Positions 59,856 to 64,000 of a DNA stretch of 64,000 nucleotides are shown here, in pieces. A model generated the notes under the pieces. The model ran no database searches. It had not been told where the DNA came from and saw only the letters and a list, made by a program, of their open reading frames with translations. This DNA comes from Eulemur rufifrons. Lineage: Eukaryota; Chordata; Mammalia; Primates; Lemuridae. The DNA is taken from NCBI RefSeq assembly GCF_041146395.1, contig NC_091008.1:3733501-3797500 (forward strand). Direction: 5' to 3'. Both the position numbers and the translations under genes were made by a program. How positions within the stretch are numbered: position 1 is the stretch's first letter; each line of letters begins with the position of its first letter.

Positions 59856-60479
59856 CAGTGTCCAAAAAAAAGTAGAATTCCTCTTCAACAAGGAAATTCT
59901 TCAAAATACATCATCATTTCTCTAAGGTATGTGTTCTACTTGCAGAAAATTTCCAGTCCCTTTAATTATCTGTCAAATAAAATTGTCTTTAAACAACATT
60001 TCTTTAAGAAAATGTGCCAGTATTTTAATATACCATTGAAAATGCAGAATTCAAAGTAAATATTTTACTTTGGATGTTGTGTGACCAGCCCATGACGTAG
60101 CTTATTAATCTTGCAGTGGAAACTGGATTTTACCGAATGAACTCTAAATTGTACAGTTGCTTTTTTTTTGGGTAGTCATTTCTTGGCGGACTAATATACA
60201 ATCAAATGGAGAGAAGTCAAATAAGCCTTAAGACCTCCCCCCCCAAAAAAATATGTATTAACATCTACTGTTGTTAAATTAGGTCTCCATTTGCATTGTT
60301 GATGGTTTTATAACGTATGTCTAGGATCTTAAAACTCATATCGTTAGTATTTTCCAATCTATTGGCATCTTATTTAAAGTCTTTCCTGCAAGTTCACATT
60401 AATGTATGGTAAACTTATTGCAAAATCACCTGTGTCACTGATAAAGGATTATTTTATCAAGGTTTCTTGGTTTCAAACA

Positions 60480-60930
60480 ATAGAACATGTTCTGGACAGT
60501 TTAAATAGAAAAGGGATATGTTAGAAGGATGGTAGGTATTTCACAGAATTTGGGGGGAGGCTGGTGAAGCTTGAGGTTAAGCTCAAATTCTGCCCCAAAC
60601 CATGCCCAGAATCGTAGCTGCTCCTCCTGATGCCGCTGGGTATTCGATGTCAGGAACTCACCTGTAACGCAGTGAGCTCACCTGCCAGCACCAACGTCCA
60701 TTTTTGCATCAGGAACGCGCGCGTACAACCCTTGCTCCCCTGAGATGCTTAAGCCTCTTTGCAAACTGTACTGGGAAAGCTGAAGCTTCGCCCAGAGCCT
60801 CTTTGCTGAAGGTACTTGTTTCCAAATCAGGGTCTTGAGTGCGTGGGCACCGTGATCAGGAGAGGTTAGGTCATGCGTCTGCATCTTAGTCACAGGGAAG
60901 GCTGGCATTCTGCATTCTGACCTCTGCATT
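60480..60930. repeat. Probable old interspersed repeat
   Basis: AATAGAAAAGGGATATGTTA, GAAGGATGGTAGGTATTTCA, CAGAATTTGGGGGGAGGCTG and CTGATGCCGCTGGG resemble a dispersed repeat with the order 'AGAAAAGGAATTTATTGGAAGGATAT...CACAGAATCGAAGGAAGGCTGG...TGCCACCGCTG'. The family is uncertain. Confidence 0.4.
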
Positions 60931-62394
60931 GAAAAAGGATACTCGAAATCCAGAAATATTCTTTAATGTACAAAAACTATTTCAAATATAGTGGAAAGAC
61001 ATGAACTCATGCATTCAGTACATTAAGTGACAACCACACACTTTAAGACAGTGCTTGTTGTTTGAGACATAGAACTGGACAGAAGGTCAAACATTCTGGC
61101 TGCTGTAGGGTGTATACTCTGGGAGCTAGATGAGAGGGCTTGCAGAAAGGAGGAAACCAAGGAATAAAATATGTACCTAAGTGGAAATTTTAGAATGTCA
61201 AATGGTTACAACTAGGACGGCAAGTAATGGATCCCAGAAGGGAAATAGAAAATGCAAGGGCAGGGGAAACTGCATATTTAGACAGCTGTGCTTACTGTTA
61301 TTTAAAAACTCAGAAATAAGCTTTAATATCAGTTCTAGAATTCTGTAAAGAGTGATATATGGATAAAAACAGACAAAACATTCCAATAACAATAAGAAAT
61401 TTGTATGATTTAGTTCATGACATGAAACTATTTTACTTCTACATCAAAAAATTTCAAAAAACACCCCCATAAAATCCAAAGGTTACCTATAATAAAAAGT
61501 CTAGTTTTTAAATATACAATTTTTATTTGTTTTTTTTTTTTTTAAGTGGGACATGTGTTTGTATTTAACCTTCATGCATCTCTCTTTTACCAATGATTGC
61601 TTTAAGGATCTTGACAAAAATAGTTTTGCAATGATTTCGACAAATGCCAGTCCCTGGAGATGTGATTTGTCTGGGCTTGAAGACCTAATTTAAGCAACTA
61701 GCTTATTGACTCTCAGTTCCTCCTCCACTTTGAGTTTCAAAACCCTCTTAACAATATTAGTTCTACTGTTTTCATGTGATAATCATTATCATTGTTGAGG
61801 CAAGTAAACACAAAATTGCATCTAGGTATGTATAATATATGTATGCCCTATCTTCCCCATAGAATAGGCCTGTTCTTTAATCTTAGTTAAAGTACAGCAT
61901 GTAATACCTAAGCAATCAACCTATCAAACTAAATAAACTGATCAAAAATACTTTACTTCTCATTCCACAATTTTTTTTTTTTTTCTTGTCCTCAACATTT
62001 TCCAAAAGACTCAATTCTATTTGGGTTCTAGCTACAGTACTCTTCGGTATTCTAGAATGTCAGGTCATGAGAATTCCCTTCCAAATTCTGTTCACAATAA
62101 CTCCTGTGCATGCAGGTTAATTTCTTTAGCTGTCTGTAGAATAGCTTAAGTTTACATTTATGCCTATATTTAATGTTTATGGACTTTCGTCTTTCTTGAT
62201 TACTTACCGTTGGTGGATTTCTAGTTTTATCTACCTTTTAGTCAACTCAAGAATACGCTATTTTAGAGAGCAGGCACATTTTTTACTATAGCCAATGTTT
62301 CTTTTCTTTTTTTTTTTAGTTAGATGAGTTCTGAGATGAGAATCCCTCTTTGTCAACGTTTTTGCCAATTTTATCTCATTATCTTGTTCTTCAT
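60931..62394. other. AT-rich intergenic sequence
   Basis: No gene is seen. T tracts lie near 61530-61544 and 61970-61984. The sequence is otherwise single-copy. Confidence 0.45.
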
Positions 62395-63160
62395 TACACT
62401 CATTTCTTCATTCACCAAATACCTATTGGGTGGACGTTGTTTGTATAGTATGGGCAAGGAGCTATCAGAGTACAAAAATGAATCAAATATGGATCCTCCC
62501 TGCAAAACTACAGTCTACAAAAGGAGATTAGATATGTGCATAAATGAATATAATAAATTACACACCATGATGGTTCTCTTCATCACCAGTGAGTACAAAG
62601 CTGTATAAAAGCTATATTGGGTGTAGAAATTATTGAAGACTGTGGGGAGGATCATGTTTGAGGTGGGCTACTAAGTGCATGAACACAGATGAAGGACTTT
62701 GCATTCTAGATCAAAGCAGCAGCAAACAAAAACAATAGGAGTATAAAAATATGTCCCATATTCAGAGAACAAACAAACTGTTCATTTTGACTGGATGGTA
62801 GAGCAAATTTTAAAAAGTCACAAGTTTGTAAATATATGTTGGGATTCAATGAAGGGTATGTTCTCATGTGTAGGCTAAGAATTTTGGGATTTATGTTGAT
62901 GATGATGGAGAAACATTAAAAGTTTTGACCAGAGGGAGTGTCAACAGTAGAAACTGAATGTGCCAGGAGAAGCCACGATGGATTAGAAAGTAGGGACTTC
63001 AGAGACTAGGAAAGAGCTGGAATACTTTAGGGGAGAGATTGCTTAGGTCAGGTAGCAATGAGCTCAGAAGTAAAGAAGTGGTCATGGCTTGTAGAATAGT
63101 AGACAGACCCAAGAGATTCAAGAGAGATGGGAAGAGAATTGTCAACAAAGCTTTTATGAT
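62395..63160 (+). repeat. Long old mammal-wide repeat (about 770 bp), family not named
   Basis: TTCATTCACCAAATACCTAT followed by GTACAAAAATGAATCAAATA, TGGATCCTCCCTGCAAAACT and ACAGTCTAC opens the repeat. Later GGACTTTGCATTCTAG, AGTTTTGACCAGAGGGAGTG and AAGAAGTGGTCATGGCTTG keep the order of a widely dispersed element (TTTATTGAGCACCTACTATG...CAAGGAGCTCACAGTCTA...GTGACATGATCAGATTTG). The frame at 62324-62608 lies in this repeat and is not a gene. Confidence 0.5.
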
Positions 63161-64000
63161 GCAGTGGTACAAGAATATGGATATACTGTTTCGAAATGCT
63201 GCTTGAGAAATCCCAAAGACACCCGAGTGTCCCCTGAGGTCACTGGTGCCCAGACCTCTGTCCAGGTCCAGGACCCACACAGTCCAACAGTTGAAGCATT
63301 AACTGCTAGAGCAGAGAGAGCCACGGGGACCCCTACTGGTTGCTGCTCGTTCACTGCTGCTTATTAAACAGTTTGCATATCGCCCTCGACACACCTGGAT
63401 TTAGTAAAATGGAGTCCAAAATACCATTTCTCAACTCTTTCCTCCTTAGCCTTTAGGCAAATGAAATTATCAGCAAGTCAAAACAAGGTGAGAGGCAAGG
63501 CGAGGGTTTATCAGGCACCGTGCTTTTAGCAGAATGACACTCCCGGGTGATATCATGAAGGCTGACATTTTTAGTCATGAATACGTCATTCTTATGTGTC
63601 CACTTTATCATTTAGATTGGGAAAATATCAATCAGATTTTCCATTCAGTCAGCTTTGCTGATAACTGTAGCAGTTTAGTCACCAGAATAGTAAGTAATTT
63701 TTTTATATCCCCTATGATGTCCTTTTTCGTGTCATAGAAAATTCTAGAAGAAAACATTATATATTTACATTATGATAACAATCACATAGATTAAAATCCA
63801 ATTAGTTGCATTATTTGTTGCTAGTTTAGTTATTGTAATTATTAGAAGATACTCTAAGCTTGATGGACAAAAAAATCAAATTCTGAAGCATTTTTTTTTC
63901 TGATTTTTGAGTCATCGTGGACATATTTTTTTATTCTCTTTGGGTCCCAGTTATTCCTATGAAATATAAGTAGCTATTACCTGTTATACCAAAACAGAAG
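63161..64000. other. Intergenic sequence to the window end
   Basis: No gene is seen. The part 63190-63380 has moderate GC and overlapping frames on both strands without motifs. The rest is AT-rich. Confidence 0.4.

Overview
The window reads as nuclear DNA of a primate, most likely a strepsirrhine (lemur-type). Three of the four Alu copies carry, between the left and right arms, an extra A/T-rich segment containing AAATTATATGGACAG and AAAAATATATATAG. I know this from lemur-lineage Alus and not from monkey or ape Alus. Two LINE-1 3' ends also have a sequence unlike the human L1 3' UTR. Composition is AT-rich and CpG-poor, with microsatellites, poly(A) tracts and decayed mammal-wide repeats (MIR, L2, MER5A, Tigger, MaLR), as expected of intergenic or deep intronic mammalian sequence.

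I found no intact protein-coding gene. The only recognisable protein is a dead mariner transposase at 51298-52336. Its D, D and D(34)D catalytic codons survive, but it has three in-frame stops and one frameshift. The other open frames of 60-156 codons look like chance or run through repeats. I saw no tRNA, rRNA, U6, 5S or 7SL gene. The window is best described as a gene desert, or part of a very long intron, holding repeats and candidate regulatory DNA.

Layout: 1-9 kb is mostly single-copy sequence with a nested inverted repeat, a MER5A and MIR pair, a conserved-looking block near 5.0 kb and a MER8 Tigger element. From 9 to 20 kb there is single-copy AT-rich DNA with a paired octamer motif, several strong hairpins, MER5A and MIR copies and a CpG-dense patch near 19.2 kb. 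From 20 to 31 kb lie three Alus, an L2 end, an old L1 3' end and two copies of a short DNA-transposon-like repeat (a third is at 10.2 kb). From 31 to 45 kb there is a denser load of MIR, L2, MaLR-like LTR, Tigger and L1 pieces, a poly(T)-only insertion with target-site duplications, and an L1 3' end with two A-rich tails separated by unique sequence. From 45 to 64 kb the main items are a block with four same-strand TAATCC motifs (48.68-49.04 kb), the mariner, MIR and L2 fragments, a full-length Alu with a poly(C) expansion, and larger decayed repeats.

The two items most worth follow-up are the TAATCC cluster, a candidate developmental enhancer, and the mariner, whose protein is closer to the Hsmar1-like group than to Hsmar2 although Hsmar1 itself is an anthropoid element. 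Repeat family names are from memory of consensus sequences, and no database search was possible. Boundaries of old repeats are approximate.
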